Source: Candidatus Tayloriibacteriota bacterium (GTDB lineage Bacteria; Patescibacteriota; Minisyncoccia; Phycocordibacterales; PALSA-1337). From it: a stretch of 11,620 nt of DNA. Of this stretch, positions 5,769 through 11,546 are shown piece by piece. A program made the translations under genes and the position numbers. Below the pieces are notes generated by a model that did not search any database, was not told the origin of the DNA, and worked only from the letters and a program-made list of their open reading frames with translations. Positions within the stretch are counted from its first letter, which is position 1. The number at the start of each line of letters is the position of its first letter. Where the stretch lies: the NCBI GenBank assembly GCA_026395095.1, contig JAPLZI010000068.1, positions 1 through 11,620 on the forward strand, read 5' to 3'.

Positions 5769-6275
5769 ATGAAAAACTTTATTCTATTACTAATGGTGTC
5801 AGGGGAGGCCAAAGAAAAAATAGAATCGATACGATTTAAATATACCGGCAAGAAGATTATAGATGCCCTTGCTCCTCATTTGACCTTGAGAGGTCGTTTT
5901 GTCTTAAAAGAGGGTGTGTCTGAAGATCTTCTAAGAAAATCTATAGAAGAGTTTGATATATCTAATATGCAAGCAAAAGCAGATGGTATCGACAAAATAG
6001 GGGATGCTATTGTTTTGAATGTAAAAAAAGATGGGATATTAGAAAAGCACGAAAATATTTTAAAAGTGCTAAAGGATCTAACGAATTCAATTAGACCTGA
6101 GCGCGAGAACAAAAGTTTCCATCCCCATGTCACATTATTCAGAAGTAAAGAGGAACAAGCTGGGATTAAAGACATTCCTGACATTCTTAGTTTTGACCGG
6201 CTATGCCTATATGAGATAGATCCTTCTGTGGACAAAAAATGGGTGAAGGAAGTGTTTTGTCGAGATCTAGCCTAG
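5769..6275 (+). CDS. 2H phosphoesterase / 2'-5' RNA ligase-like protein
   Basis: The 168-aa protein contains the two H-x-T signature motifs of the 2H superfamily: APHLTLRG (His37, Thr39) and HPHVTLFR (His120, Thr122), about 80 residues apart as expected. Members open 2',3'-cyclic phosphates, act on cyclic phosphodiesters such as ADP-ribose 1'',2''-cyclic phosphate, or ligate 2'-5' RNA ends in vitro. The substrate here is unknown. Length and motif spacing are normal, so the enzyme should be intact and cytoplasmic. The start at 5769 was chosen because the ATG four bases earlier is out of frame, and because the extended -10 box TGTTAAAAT ends 6 nt before it. The repeat R2 lies upstream and R3 downstream. 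A HAD phosphatase precedes it, so sequential removal of a cyclic phosphate and then the monoester is conceivable but only inferred. Confidence 0.88.
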   Translation: MKNFILLLMVSGEAKEKIESIRFKYTGKKIIDALAPHLTLRGRFVLKEGVSEDLLRKSIEEFDISNMQAKADGIDKIGDAIVLNVKKDGILEKHENILKVLKDLTNSIRPERENKSFHPHVTLFRSKEEQAGIKDIPDILSFDRLCLYEIDPSVDKKWVKEVFCRDLA

Positions 6276-6292
6276 TCAAATAAAAGTACAGT

Positions 6293-6338
6293 TGGTTCCA
6301 ATTTTCACTGACGAGGGTCACAGATTTAATGTTATAAT
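6293..6338 (+). repeat. Intergenic repeat copy R3 with extended -10 promoter
   Basis: TGGTTCCAAT (6293-6302), CACTGACGAGG (6306-6316), GTCACAGATTT (6317-6327) and TGTTATAAT (6330-6338) form the uninterrupted version of the repeat. TGT-TATAAT is an extended -10 box that would start a transcript near 6345, about 23 nt ahead of the ATG at 6368. Conservation of the blocks upstream of -10, where no -35 hexamer is seen, suggests a regulator site or another conserved function. Confidence 0.7.
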
Positions 6339-6367
6339 TTGATAGTTAACTAATAACTAATAATATT

Positions 6368-6637
6368 ATGAGTCCATCCTTTAAAGGTATTATAAGTGTC
6401 ATCATTTCCGTCATATTCTTTTTTCCTTGGGTGTGGATGGGTGTTTTTTACATCAAGCTACCTGCATTAGTAGCATTAACAATCGGATTAGTTGCGGCAA
6501 TTATTGCCGTTCTACTTGGATTTCAGGCCAGAAAAGGGGGCTCTAGAACATGGGGAACAGCAGGACTAACATTAGGGATAATTTCCACAGTATTGAATGT
6601 GGTTAATATAATTGCTGTTGCTCTCAGTCGTGCATAA
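6368..6637 (+). CDS. Small membrane protein, DUF4190-like
   Basis: The 89-aa product has three hydrophobic segments (about 7-27, 32-53 and 63-86). Between the second and third is a short basic, Gly-rich loop, GFQARKGGSRTWGTAGLTLG. This pattern, with a helix ending in Gly, an R/K-containing loop and a restart with AGxxLG, is typical of DUF4190-type small membrane proteins, whose function is not known. There is no signal peptide cleavage site or catalytic motif. The gene follows repeat R3 and its extended -10 box with a short AT-rich leader. Its stop overlaps the start of the next membrane-protein gene, so the pair is probably co-translated. The family link rests on pattern only. Confidence 0.7.
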   Translation: MSPSFKGIISVIISVIFFFPWVWMGVFYIKLPALVALTIGLVAAIIAVLLGFQARKGGSRTWGTAGLTLGIISTVLNVVNIIAVALSRA

Positions 6638-6938
6638 AAAACTTATTATCGTCACAATAGTTAGTTCTATTTTTATAAGTACACTTTTGTACCTATTTTC
6701 ACCTGACTTTTTTGCCGGGGTATTTGGTGGTAACAAAAATTTTTGGTTTTATACGATCGTAATTATAGGATTTATAGTATCACTTATTTTAGAATATTTT
6801 TACGGGAAACATCCATCAGAATATATGGAAGCTAATAAGGTAGCCTATACTCCACATAATATATATGGTTTATACGCATTAATATACTTTGTGTCATTTT
6901 TTATAATTTTTTACCTCTATATATTTTTAACAAAATAA
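6630..6938 (+). CDS. Small membrane protein of unknown function
   Basis: Translation from the GTG at 6630 gives 102 aa and overlaps the end of the preceding gene by 8 bp. An in-frame TTG at 6612 is a less likely start. Three strongly hydrophobic segments are visible: KLIIVTIVSSIFISTLLYLF near the N-terminus, FWFYTIVIIGFIVSLILEYF in the middle and a very aromatic YALIYFVSFFIIFYLYIFL at the end. A polar loop with YGKHPSEYMEANKVAY lies between the last two. No family was recognised. The overlap with the DUF4190-like gene suggests that the two proteins act together in the membrane. The gene is very AT-rich, and no terminator on this strand is seen after it. Confidence 0.65.
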   Translation: MHKKLIIVTIVSSIFISTLLYLFSPDFFAGVFGGNKNFWFYTIVIIGFIVSLILEYFYGKHPSEYMEANKVAYTPHNIYGLYALIYFVSFFIIFYLYIFLTK

Positions 6939-6974
6939 CAGTAATAACTTTTACACATAACAAAGTCGCATAAA

Positions 6975-7000
6975 TAAAAAACCTGGTGCGGGACCAGGTT
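6975..7000 (-). terminator. Rho-independent terminator of the LuxR-type gene
   Basis: On the minus strand AACCAGGT (7000-6993) pairs with ACCAGGTT... as its 8-bp complement at 6987-6980 across a 5-nt loop, followed by a run of T. It lies 23 bp beyond the stop of the gene at 7023. The plus strand has no T run after the hairpin, so termination is one-sided. Confidence 0.85.
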
Positions 7001-7022
7001 CTGCTGTTATCGGAGAAACGCG

Positions 7023-7313
7023 CTATTCGCCGGCGGCATGCGCGAACTGATGAGTAGGTTGAGGACAGTCACTGAAGGTGGGCGGGCGGTACTTGAGCTC
7101 AACGTATCCGTGAGAGATGGCAAAGTGGGTCATATCTGCGACATTTGCATGTTCGACCCCGAGCACTTCTCTGAGCTTCCAGAGTATTCTTTCCCTGTGT
7201 TTCTCGACTGTCTTCACTGATATTCCTAGATTATCAGCGATTTCCTTCGAAATGTAACCATTCGCTACACCTCTCAAAACCTCTGTCTCACGGTCAGATA
7301 ATAGAGTATTCAT
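7023..7313 (-). CDS. Solo LuxR/GerE-type helix-turn-helix DNA-binding protein
   Basis: The 96-aa protein is almost only a LuxR-type HTH domain: LSDRETEVLRGVANGY (5-20), then SKEIADNLGISVKTVEKHRE (22-41, recognition helix at the end) and RILWKLREVLGV. The usual N-terminal receiver or autoinducer-binding domain is absent, as in GerE-like solo regulators, so no input signal can be predicted. The last 20 residues are a polar, Pro-rich tail without a known match. The gene is monocistronic. A TTGACT/TATCAT promoter lies upstream and a clear terminator follows its stop. It is divergent from the GerMN-like membrane protein gene; control of that gene is a reasonable guess but no operator was identified. 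Confidence 0.9.
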   Translation of the reverse strand: MNTLLSDRETEVLRGVANGYISKEIADNLGISVKTVEKHRERILWKLREVLGVEHANVADMTHFAISHGYVELKYRPPTFSDCPQPTHQFAHAAGE

Positions 7314-7335
7314 TATTGGAAATGGTCCGAATGAA

Positions 7336-7363
7336 ATGATACGCCAAGGTGTCTAGAAGTCAA
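7336..7363 (-). promoter_or_regulatory. Promoter of the LuxR-type gene
   Basis: On the minus strand TTGACT (7363-7358) and TATCAT (7341-7336) are separated by 16 bp. The predicted transcript start near 7329 gives a leader of about 16 nt before the ATG at 7313. Confidence 0.6.
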
Positions 7364-7393
7364 TGTTGTGGTACAAGAATTTTCTTCTATTTC

Positions 7394-7402
7394 TGGTAGA
7401 CT
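7394..7402 (+). promoter_or_regulatory. Possible extended -10 box of the GerMN-like gene
   Basis: TGG-TAGACT ends 7 nt before the ATG at 7410, the same spacing as the extended -10 boxes of the methyltransferase and recombinase genes. No -35 box is evident. It supports the start at 7410 over the GTG at 7368. Confidence 0.35.
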
Positions 7403-7409
7403 GCTATGT

Positions 7410-7871
7410 ATGAATAAAACCCATAGAATTTACGTGGTCATAGTATCGATCATTGTCGTATTATTGATTGTAACTGTTGGAATATCCATCTACATACATA
7501 CACAAGAGCCTGAAATGATGTCGATAAACCTGTATGTCCAGAATAAGGAGATCGCTAGAACGAGTGATTGTGGTGTTACTCAAAAGGTGACCTACCAGAT
7601 CCCAAAAACAGTGGCTGTAGCGGATGCTTCACTGAAGGTTCTCTTTGTGGGAGAGCTTTCTCGATATGGTGTATACAAATCCGTTAACGTTTCAAACGGT
7701 ATTGCGAGAGTTATGCTAGATAGCAACATGATGCCAACAGGCTATCCGATAAGCGCATTGAGTAGCTGCGAGAATGGGCATTTGATGTCCGTTTTGAATG
7801 ATACTTTGACACAATATAAAAATATTCAGGCAGTTGAGCTATATTCACCGGAAGGGAAGATTGAATTTTAG
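7410..7871 (+). CDS. Membrane-anchored GerMN-like domain protein
   Basis: From the ATG at 7410 the protein has 153 residues. A short basic N-terminus is followed by one long hydrophobic helix (about 6-28, IYVVIVSIIVVLLIVTVGISIYI) that should anchor it in the membrane with the rest outside. The exterior domain begins with a strand of the type INLYVQNKE, then VTYQIPKTVAVADASLKVLFVGEL. It ends with VNVSNGIARVMLDSNM, a helix LMSVLNDTLTQYKNI and a final strand VELYSPEGK. That order fits GerMN domains, which occur in spore germination and cell-envelope lipoproteins of non-sporulating bacteria too. The biochemical role is unknown. A GTG at 7368 would add 14 polar residues ahead of the helix. No Shine-Dalgarno sequence is seen. 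Confidence 0.7.
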   Translation: MNKTHRIYVVIVSIIVVLLIVTVGISIYIHTQEPEMMSINLYVQNKEIARTSDCGVTQKVTYQIPKTVAVADASLKVLFVGELSRYGVYKSVNVSNGIARVMLDSNMMPTGYPISALSSCENGHLMSVLNDTLTQYKNIQAVELYSPEGKIEF

Positions 7872-7897
7872 TCATATGATTGCTTACCGCTGTAAGA

Positions 7898-7925
7898 TTG
7901 ACAAAAAGTTTATATATGCTACAAT
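7898..7925 (+). promoter_or_regulatory. Strong promoter of the cold-shock gene
   Basis: A perfect TTGACA (7898-7903) and TACAAT (7920-7925) are separated by 16 bp, with TG at 7917-7918 making an extended -10. The predicted start near 7932 gives a 5' leader of about 53 nt, in keeping with the long leaders of cold-shock mRNAs. Confidence 0.85.
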
Positions 7926-7984
7926 GGCACCTTCAAGAAGCCAAGTCGAATTTCTTTGAAGTTAAAATTAAAATATCAACAAAT

Positions 7985-8185
7985 ATGATGACAGGAACAA
8001 TCAAGACTCTTACCGATAAGGGATTTGGCTTCATCGCTCGCGAAGGCGAAGTGAAGGACCTCTTCTTCCATTCGAAAGATCTTTCAGGTGTCGCTTTTGA
8101 CAGCCTGCAGACTGGTCAAGCTGTTACCTTCGAGGTTGTAGATGGCCCAAAGGGTCCTTCAGCCAAGAACGTAAAGCTCGCCTAA
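7985..8185 (+). CDS. Cold-shock domain protein (Csp family)
   Basis: This 66-aa single cold-shock domain binds single-stranded RNA or DNA and is expected to act as an RNA chaperone. RNP1 is KGFGFI (about 12-17) and RNP2 is DLFFHSKDL (about 25-33). The opening MTGTIKTL and closing GPSAKNVKLA are also typical. RNP2 has LFFHS where most homologues have VFVHFS or VFVHH. The ATG at 7985 or the next one at 7988 is the start. The reading frame is open further upstream to 7880, but that part overlaps the promoter and leader and does not resemble the family. No good Shine-Dalgarno is present. A strong promoter precedes the gene and two hairpins, the second a terminator, follow it, so it is transcribed alone. 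Confidence 0.95.
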   Translation: MMTGTIKTLTDKGFGFIAREGEVKDLFFHSKDLSGVAFDSLQTGQAVTFEVVDGPKGPSAKNVKLA

Positions 8186-8191
8186 ATTTTA

Positions 8192-8205
8192 GACTCGCAA
8201 GAGTC
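8192..8205 (+). other. Small hairpin after the cold-shock gene
   Basis: GACTC-GCAA-GAGTC forms a 5-bp stem with a GNRA tetraloop just after the stop codon. It has no T run and sits directly before the main terminator; it may protect the mRNA 3' end. Confidence 0.6.
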
Positions 8206-8207
8206 GG

Positions 8208-8235
8208 AAAAAGCGACCCGAGAGGGTCGTTTTTT
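8208..8235. terminator. Bidirectional rho-independent terminator
   Basis: CGACCC (8214-8219), loop GAGA, GGGTCG (8224-8229) and six T serve the cold-shock gene on the plus strand. An A run at 8208-8212 gives the matching T run on the minus strand, so it can also end the tRNA-Glu/tRNA-Val transcript. Confidence 0.9.
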
Positions 8236-8261
8236 CGTTTAGGTCTTATTTGTTTTATCTG

Positions 8262-8334
8262 TGCGCGATAAGGGACTCGAACCCCTGGCCTACCCCACGT
8301 CAAGGGGTCGCTCTACCAACTGAGCTAATCGCGC
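8262..8334 (-). tRNA. tRNA-Val (anticodon GAC)
   Basis: The minus strand folds into a complete cloverleaf. Acceptor GCGCGAT pairs with ATCGCGC, the D arm is GCTCAGTTGGTAGAGC, and the anticodon stem ACCCC/GGGGT closes loop TTGACGT with GAC. The T arm is AGGGGTTCGAGTCCCTT-like, with a GTTCGA loop, and the discriminator base is A. CCA is not encoded. It follows tRNA-Glu on the same strand 50 bp away. Confidence 0.95.
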
Positions 8335-8384
8335 TTGATCGAACTCGGGTAACTTTAGCAGAAAAGGTTCAGAAAATCTACGAG

Positions 8385-8456
8385 TAGCCCTACGGGGAAT
8401 CGAACCCCGATTCCAGCCTTGAAAAGGCCGTGTCCTAACCGTTAGACGATAGGGCC
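8385..8456 (-). tRNA. tRNA-Glu (anticodon TTC)
   Basis: On the minus strand the acceptor GGCCCTA pairs with TAGGGCT, ending in a G-U pair. The D arm begins TCGTCTAACGGTTAGGAC as in other tRNA-Glu, and the anticodon stem CGGCC/GGCTG closes loop TTTTCAA with TTC. The T arm is CGGGGTTCGATTCCCCG. CCA is not encoded. It lies upstream of tRNA-Val and probably shares its transcript. Confidence 0.94.
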
Positions 8457-8481
8457 AGACAAGTGAAACGATAACATCTTT

Positions 8482-8509
8482 TTGAAAATCCCGCAAAAAA
8501 TGCTAGAGT
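8482..8509 (+). promoter_or_regulatory. Promoter of tRNA-Ser
   Basis: TTGAAA (8482-8487) and TAGAGT (8504-8509) are 16 bp apart, with TGC before the -10 (extended -10). The start would be near 8516, five bases before the mature tRNA end. Confidence 0.55.
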
Positions 8510-10062
8510 GAGAACCGTCCGGAGAGGTGGCAGAGTGGTCGAATGCACCACTTTCGAAAAGTGGCAGGGGCGCAAGCTCCTCGGGAGTTCGAATCTCCCC
8601 CTCTCCGCATCGTATTCAAATCAGTGTTTTTGGGTGCCAAAGCGAGCACCTGATACTGATTTTTGAATAAGTATTGAGCCACGCTTTTGTTTTTGACTGA
8701 AGCGTTCGAAAGTAACTTTTTCAGCATATTTCGTTTTTCTTGTTCATCCACGAGCAGATATTTTTCCGCGGCTCTACTTCCTTCCAGAAACACATTCTTG
8801 ATCTGTTCGAGAGTGACTTCGGATATGCCTCCTTTTGCCTGGATTTCTTTGATCTGGTTGTTAAGAGTGGCTCTTTGGTTTTCAATCTCTAACTTTTTCT
8901 GCTTGTAAATCGTCTCTGCAATGAGCTGTGATACATATCCATCGACAAGGCGGGATTCTTTGTCGGTAAGGGCGTTTAATTCGTTTGAGAGGGATTCTAG
9001 TGAAGACTTGGCGTAGTTATTCTTACTGTCATTTCTAGCTTTGAAAGCCTCATAGCCCATTTGAATATATTCCTCATCGAATTTGAGATTGTTGAATAGA
9101 TTAGAAAGCAGTTGATCAATATCCGTGTTTTTCAGATAACTTCTATGCTCATCACAATTACCCTTACCGTTTGTGCAGTGATAGTAAACGAAGCCTTTTT
9201 GAGTTTCAGCGGTTAACATACAGCCACAGGAAGCACATGTAAGAAATCCTCTGGCGGAGTAGAAATGCTTTTGAGGCTTGGGACTGCTCTTACGATTGAG
9301 GATTTCCTGCACTTGATCGAATAGGGTTTGAGAGATGATGGGCTTGTGCTTACCCGGATATAGCTTGCCGTCTTTTTCCATGAGACCGACATAGAATTTA
9401 TTTTGCAGGAAACGGTGGATCTGACACTTTTTCAATCTGAAGCCACCTTTTGTTCTCAAGCCTTCCTGGAAAAGAATCTCCTCAACCTGCTTCAAGGTAT
9501 ATGCTCCGGTTGAGTATAGTTGAAAGATTCTTTTAACATACGGCGATCTTTTCGTGTCGATTTTAATCGTTTTGTCTGCTTTGTCATTCTTATAACCGAA
9601 TGGTGCATAGTTTGGCCATTGACCGTTTTCCAGTTTGGTCCGGATACCTCGTTTTACATTGGTACTCAAGTCTCGAATGTACTGATTGGCCATACCGAAG
9701 TTAACAGCGAGTAGTAGAACATTGTCAGTCGGTAAATGGGTGGTTTCGTAGGTACGGATTTCTTTGATGATTCCTTTCTGGAGTAGATCAATAACCTTGC
9801 CGCCATCAATGAAATTGCGAGCTAACCTGTCGAGCTTCCAGCAGATGATCGCATCAGCCTTGCCGGAGGTGATGAGCTTCAAGACCTGGTTGAAAATTGG
9901 ACGGCCTTCAGCTTTGGCGGACTTACTTTCTTTGAAAACAGAAACGACTTCAAGGTTATTGTTTTTAGCTATGGTCATAAGCTCCTTTTCCTGTGATTCA
10001 AGAGAAAGAACTTGGCGGTCTTCGGATTCAGTGGATTTTCGACAGTAGAGGATATATTTCAT
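8503..10062 (-). CDS. Large serine recombinase (site-specific integrase) running into tRNA-Ser
   Basis: This 519-aa protein should cut and rejoin DNA at attachment sites through a serine nucleophile to integrate or excise the element. The N-terminal resolvase domain opens with YILYCRKSTE (catalytic Ser10) and has WKLDRLARN (about 75-83). A recombinase domain (about 155-260, with PFGYKND and LRTKGGFRLKK) follows. Then come a zinc ribbon with LTCASCGC and YYHCTNGKGNC, and a coiled-coil region (about 340-430). The last 34 residues, after Met at 8608, are encoded by the antisense strand of tRNA-Ser and its promoter (RRGGDSNSRGA is the antisense of the T arm). The natural C-terminus in the free element would thus differ. 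A promoter 7 nt upstream implies a leaderless mRNA. Confidence 0.95.
   Translation of the reverse strand: MKYILYCRKSTESEDRQVLSLESQEKELMTIAKNNNLEVVSVFKESKSAKAEGRPIFNQVLKLITSGKADAIICWKLDRLARNFIDGGKVIDLLQKGIIKEIRTYETTHLPTDNVLLLAVNFGMANQYIRDLSTNVKRGIRTKLENGQWPNYAPFGYKNDKADKTIKIDTKRSPYVKRIFQLYSTGAYTLKQVEEILFQEGLRTKGGFRLKKCQIHRFLQNKFYVGLMEKDGKLYPGKHKPIISQTLFDQVQEILNRKSSPKPQKHFYSARGFLTCASCGCMLTAETQKGFVYYHCTNGKGNCDEHRSYLKNTDIDQLLSNLFNNLKFDEEYIQMGYEAFKARNDSKNNYAKSSLESLSNELNALTDKESRLVDGYVSQLIAETIYKQKKLEIENQRATLNNQIKEIQAKGGISEVTLEQIKNVFLEGSRAAEKYLLVDEQEKRNMLKKLLSNASVKNKSVAQYLFKNQYQVLALAPKNTDLNTMRRGGDSNSRGACAPATFRKWCIRPLCHLSGRFSL
8521..8607 (+). tRNA. tRNA-Ser (anticodon CGA), integration site
   Basis: Acceptor GGAGAGG pairs with CCTCTCC, the anticodon stem CCACT/AGTGG closes loop TTCGAAA with CGA, and a long class II variable arm (GGGGC-GCAA-GCTCC) is present. 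The T arm is GGGAGTTCGAATCTCCC and the discriminator is G. These are all serine tRNA features. CCA is not encoded. A serine recombinase gene abuts its 3' end, marking the probable chromosomal attachment site. Confidence 0.95.
8613..8669. repeat. Imperfect inverted repeat next to tRNA-Ser
   Basis: TATTCAAA-TCAGT (8613-8625) pairs with ACTGA-TTTGAATA (8655-8659 and 8662-8669) with a two-base bulge, and an inner GGTGC (8633-8637) pairs with GCACC (8646-8650). It starts 5 bp after the tRNA and lies inside the recombinase coding end. It could help end tRNA transcription or bind the recombinase. Confidence 0.65.
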
Positions 10063-10069
10063 GGTGTGA

Positions 10070-10097
10070 ATTTTACGCTTTGTTTTTGATTAGGCAA
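10070..10097 (-). promoter_or_regulatory. Promoter of the serine recombinase gene (leaderless)
   Basis: On the minus strand TTGCCT (10097-10092) and TAAAAT (10075-10070) are 16 bp apart, and only 7 nt separate the -10 from the ATG at 10062. The transcript should start at or beside the start codon. Confidence 0.6.
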
Positions 10098-10200
10098 ATG
10101 GTTGATAAAAAGTGAATAACTTTTGGATGTTTTTGACGATTTTCTTGTTGTTACTTTCTTCTGATATGACTGTATAGATAAACCAAGGGAGGCAGGATGG

Positions 10201-11190
10201 TCAGTAGAGGCCTTTGCGATCCAGCCAGTCTTCGTAGGTTTCTGGAAATTGTATTTCTTGAGTCTCTGGAACATCTGGCGTCATGCGCCCGCCCCGCCGC
10301 TCGCGCGAATCGGGGACGGGCGCATTGTCCGCTAGTTGATACGGAAACAGATCGATCCCGTGCTTTGATAGTTCGTCTTTCATTTTGTCGCTGTTAATGA
10401 TGTGTAATGAATATGATTTGCTGTAGTATTTCTTGAATTTGTTTCTCTTTTTACCTTTGGCTCTAGCTCGCTTTTCCCATTGTTTCTTCTGGCTTTGATC
10501 ATACCGGCGAGCAATGCGTAGGCTCTTTTTCAATCTGTAAATATCTTCTCTTTTGCCATATATTTTCATCTTCTTTTCCTGTAATAAACCTTTTGAGCTT
10601 CCCCAGAATCGACCGACCTTTTCATATTCTTGAGGCACTGACTTTTGTCTGGCTTTTTCCATGTAAGTGGTGAGGTAATATCCGATGGAATCCTTGGCCC
10701 GGATGGCTCTCACTTCGGTACCGGCTTTGAGGTGTTTTTCATCTCCTGATCCGACAATTCGATACCAGGATTTTGCTACATCCTGATGTGGAATTTCCTT
10801 GTCAACGAGAATATGAAAGTGAGGTGCGCCTCTTTCTTGGAATTCCAAGACCCAGATGTATGGGTAATCATTCGGATATGTGAGCGTGACCATCACTTTC
10901 ATCAGGTGTCCGGTATTTCGCATGAAGAATTTACAGCGACGACTTGCACCGAAAGAATACTTTTTGATGACACCGCGCTTACCGCTTTTCTTTTCAATGT
11001 GACGGGGTACTTGGTATGAATCGGATACTTTCAGATCTTTGTCATAGACTTTGACCGACAGAGCAGAGAGATATTGATATTCCTGCTTTTCCCAATCCCA
11101 TCGGCTAATTCTGATGTCGGTAGCGACTACCGGCTCAATCTCACCGCTTTTGTGTACCAGAAAATGAGTTGTGTTTTCTGGAGTCTTCAT
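10201..11190 (-). CDS. HUH-endonuclease replication initiator (rolling-circle Rep)
   Basis: HUH initiators nick one strand at an origin and stay bound through a tyrosine to start rolling-circle replication or transfer. The 329-aa protein has motif I VMVTLTYPNDYP (about 99-110), motif II GAPHFHILVD with His124 and His126 (the metal-binding H-x-H), and motif III GYYLTTYMEKARQK (about 170-183) with Tyr171, Tyr172 and Tyr176 as nucleophile candidates. The C-terminal third is very basic (RARAKGKKRNKFKKYY) and probably binds DNA. No helicase domain is visible, as in small phage and plasmid Reps of the G2P-like type. The start ATG shares four bases with the stop of a 52-aa gene upstream, indicating coupling. 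Together with the serine recombinase it marks an integrative, replicating element. It is not recognisably a relaxase of a known MOB family. Confidence 0.87.
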   Translation of the reverse strand: MKTPENTTHFLVHKSGEIEPVVATDIRISRWDWEKQEYQYLSALSVKVYDKDLKVSDSYQVPRHIEKKSGKRGVIKKYSFGASRRCKFFMRNTGHLMKVMVTLTYPNDYPYIWVLEFQERGAPHFHILVDKEIPHQDVAKSWYRIVGSGDEKHLKAGTEVRAIRAKDSIGYYLTTYMEKARQKSVPQEYEKVGRFWGSSKGLLQEKKMKIYGKREDIYRLKKSLRIARRYDQSQKKQWEKRARAKGKKRNKFKKYYSKSYSLHIINSDKMKDELSKHGIDLFPYQLADNAPVPDSRERRGGRMTPDVPETQEIQFPETYEDWLDRKGLY

Positions 11191-11345
11191 GGAATTTTTG
11201 CGAACTCAATGAACGACTCGTATAGATCAGCCAGGGAGTTTAGATACTCCTCGGCTTGTTCTGGTGTAAGCAAAACACCCAGCTTTTCGTAGTAAGCGGT
11301 TATCCGGTCTATTAAGTTTTTGCTATATACACTTGAGTCATTCAT
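11187..11345 (-). CDS. Small protein coupled to the replication initiator
   Basis: The ATG at 11345 opens a 52-codon frame ending in TGA that overlaps the Rep start as ATGA. The product begins MNDSSVYSKNLIDRITAYYE and is a mostly helical, acidic peptide (LTPEQAEEYLNSLADLYESF), with no known family. The perfect stop/start overlap and even amino-acid composition make it likely to be real. AAAAGG lies shortly before the ATG and may serve as a ribosome binding site. As a small gene just ahead of Rep it might control initiator expression or assist it, but this is a guess from position. Confidence 0.65.
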   Translation of the reverse strand: MNDSSVYSKNLIDRITAYYEKLGVLLTPEQAEEYLNSLADLYESFIEFAKIP

Positions 11346-11546
11346 ACCCTTTTGGGGTACAAAAAACAGCTACGAAAGGAAACGCAAATAACCCAATTGT
11401 TATAAGGGTTAGTAGATTTCTTTTCTAGCTGGAATCAAGTGTCGAAACGAGCCTGTTACAGGTCTAGGCACCATTAGTGACTGGTGCGCGATTACGAATT
11501 TCGGAGAGCTTTCTGTACCTGCTTATAATTCTAAACCTTGAAAATC
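11346..11546. other. Hairpin-rich intergenic region upstream of the Rep operon (candidate origin)
   Basis: No gene is seen here. Inverted repeats are TACCC/GGGTA (11345-11359, touching the start of the 52-aa gene), TAACCC/GGGTTA (11389-11411), CCTGT/ACAGG (11452-11462), GCACCA/TGGTGC with an 8-nt loop (11468-11487) and CGAA/TTCG (11495-11503). HUH initiators usually nick in or beside a hairpin near their own gene, so this is the best place for a double-strand origin. A TATAAT at 11524-11529 on the plus strand has no clear gene to serve. Confidence 0.45.

Noticed and set aside
8290..8496. Minus-strand frame of 68 codons over tRNA-Val and tRNA-Glu
   Set aside because: It consists of translated tRNA sequence.
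10059..10274. Minus-strand frame of 71 codons between Rep and recombinase
   Set aside because: It overlaps the Rep 3' end in another frame and covers the recombinase promoter; the product is low-complexity Lys/Ser-rich.
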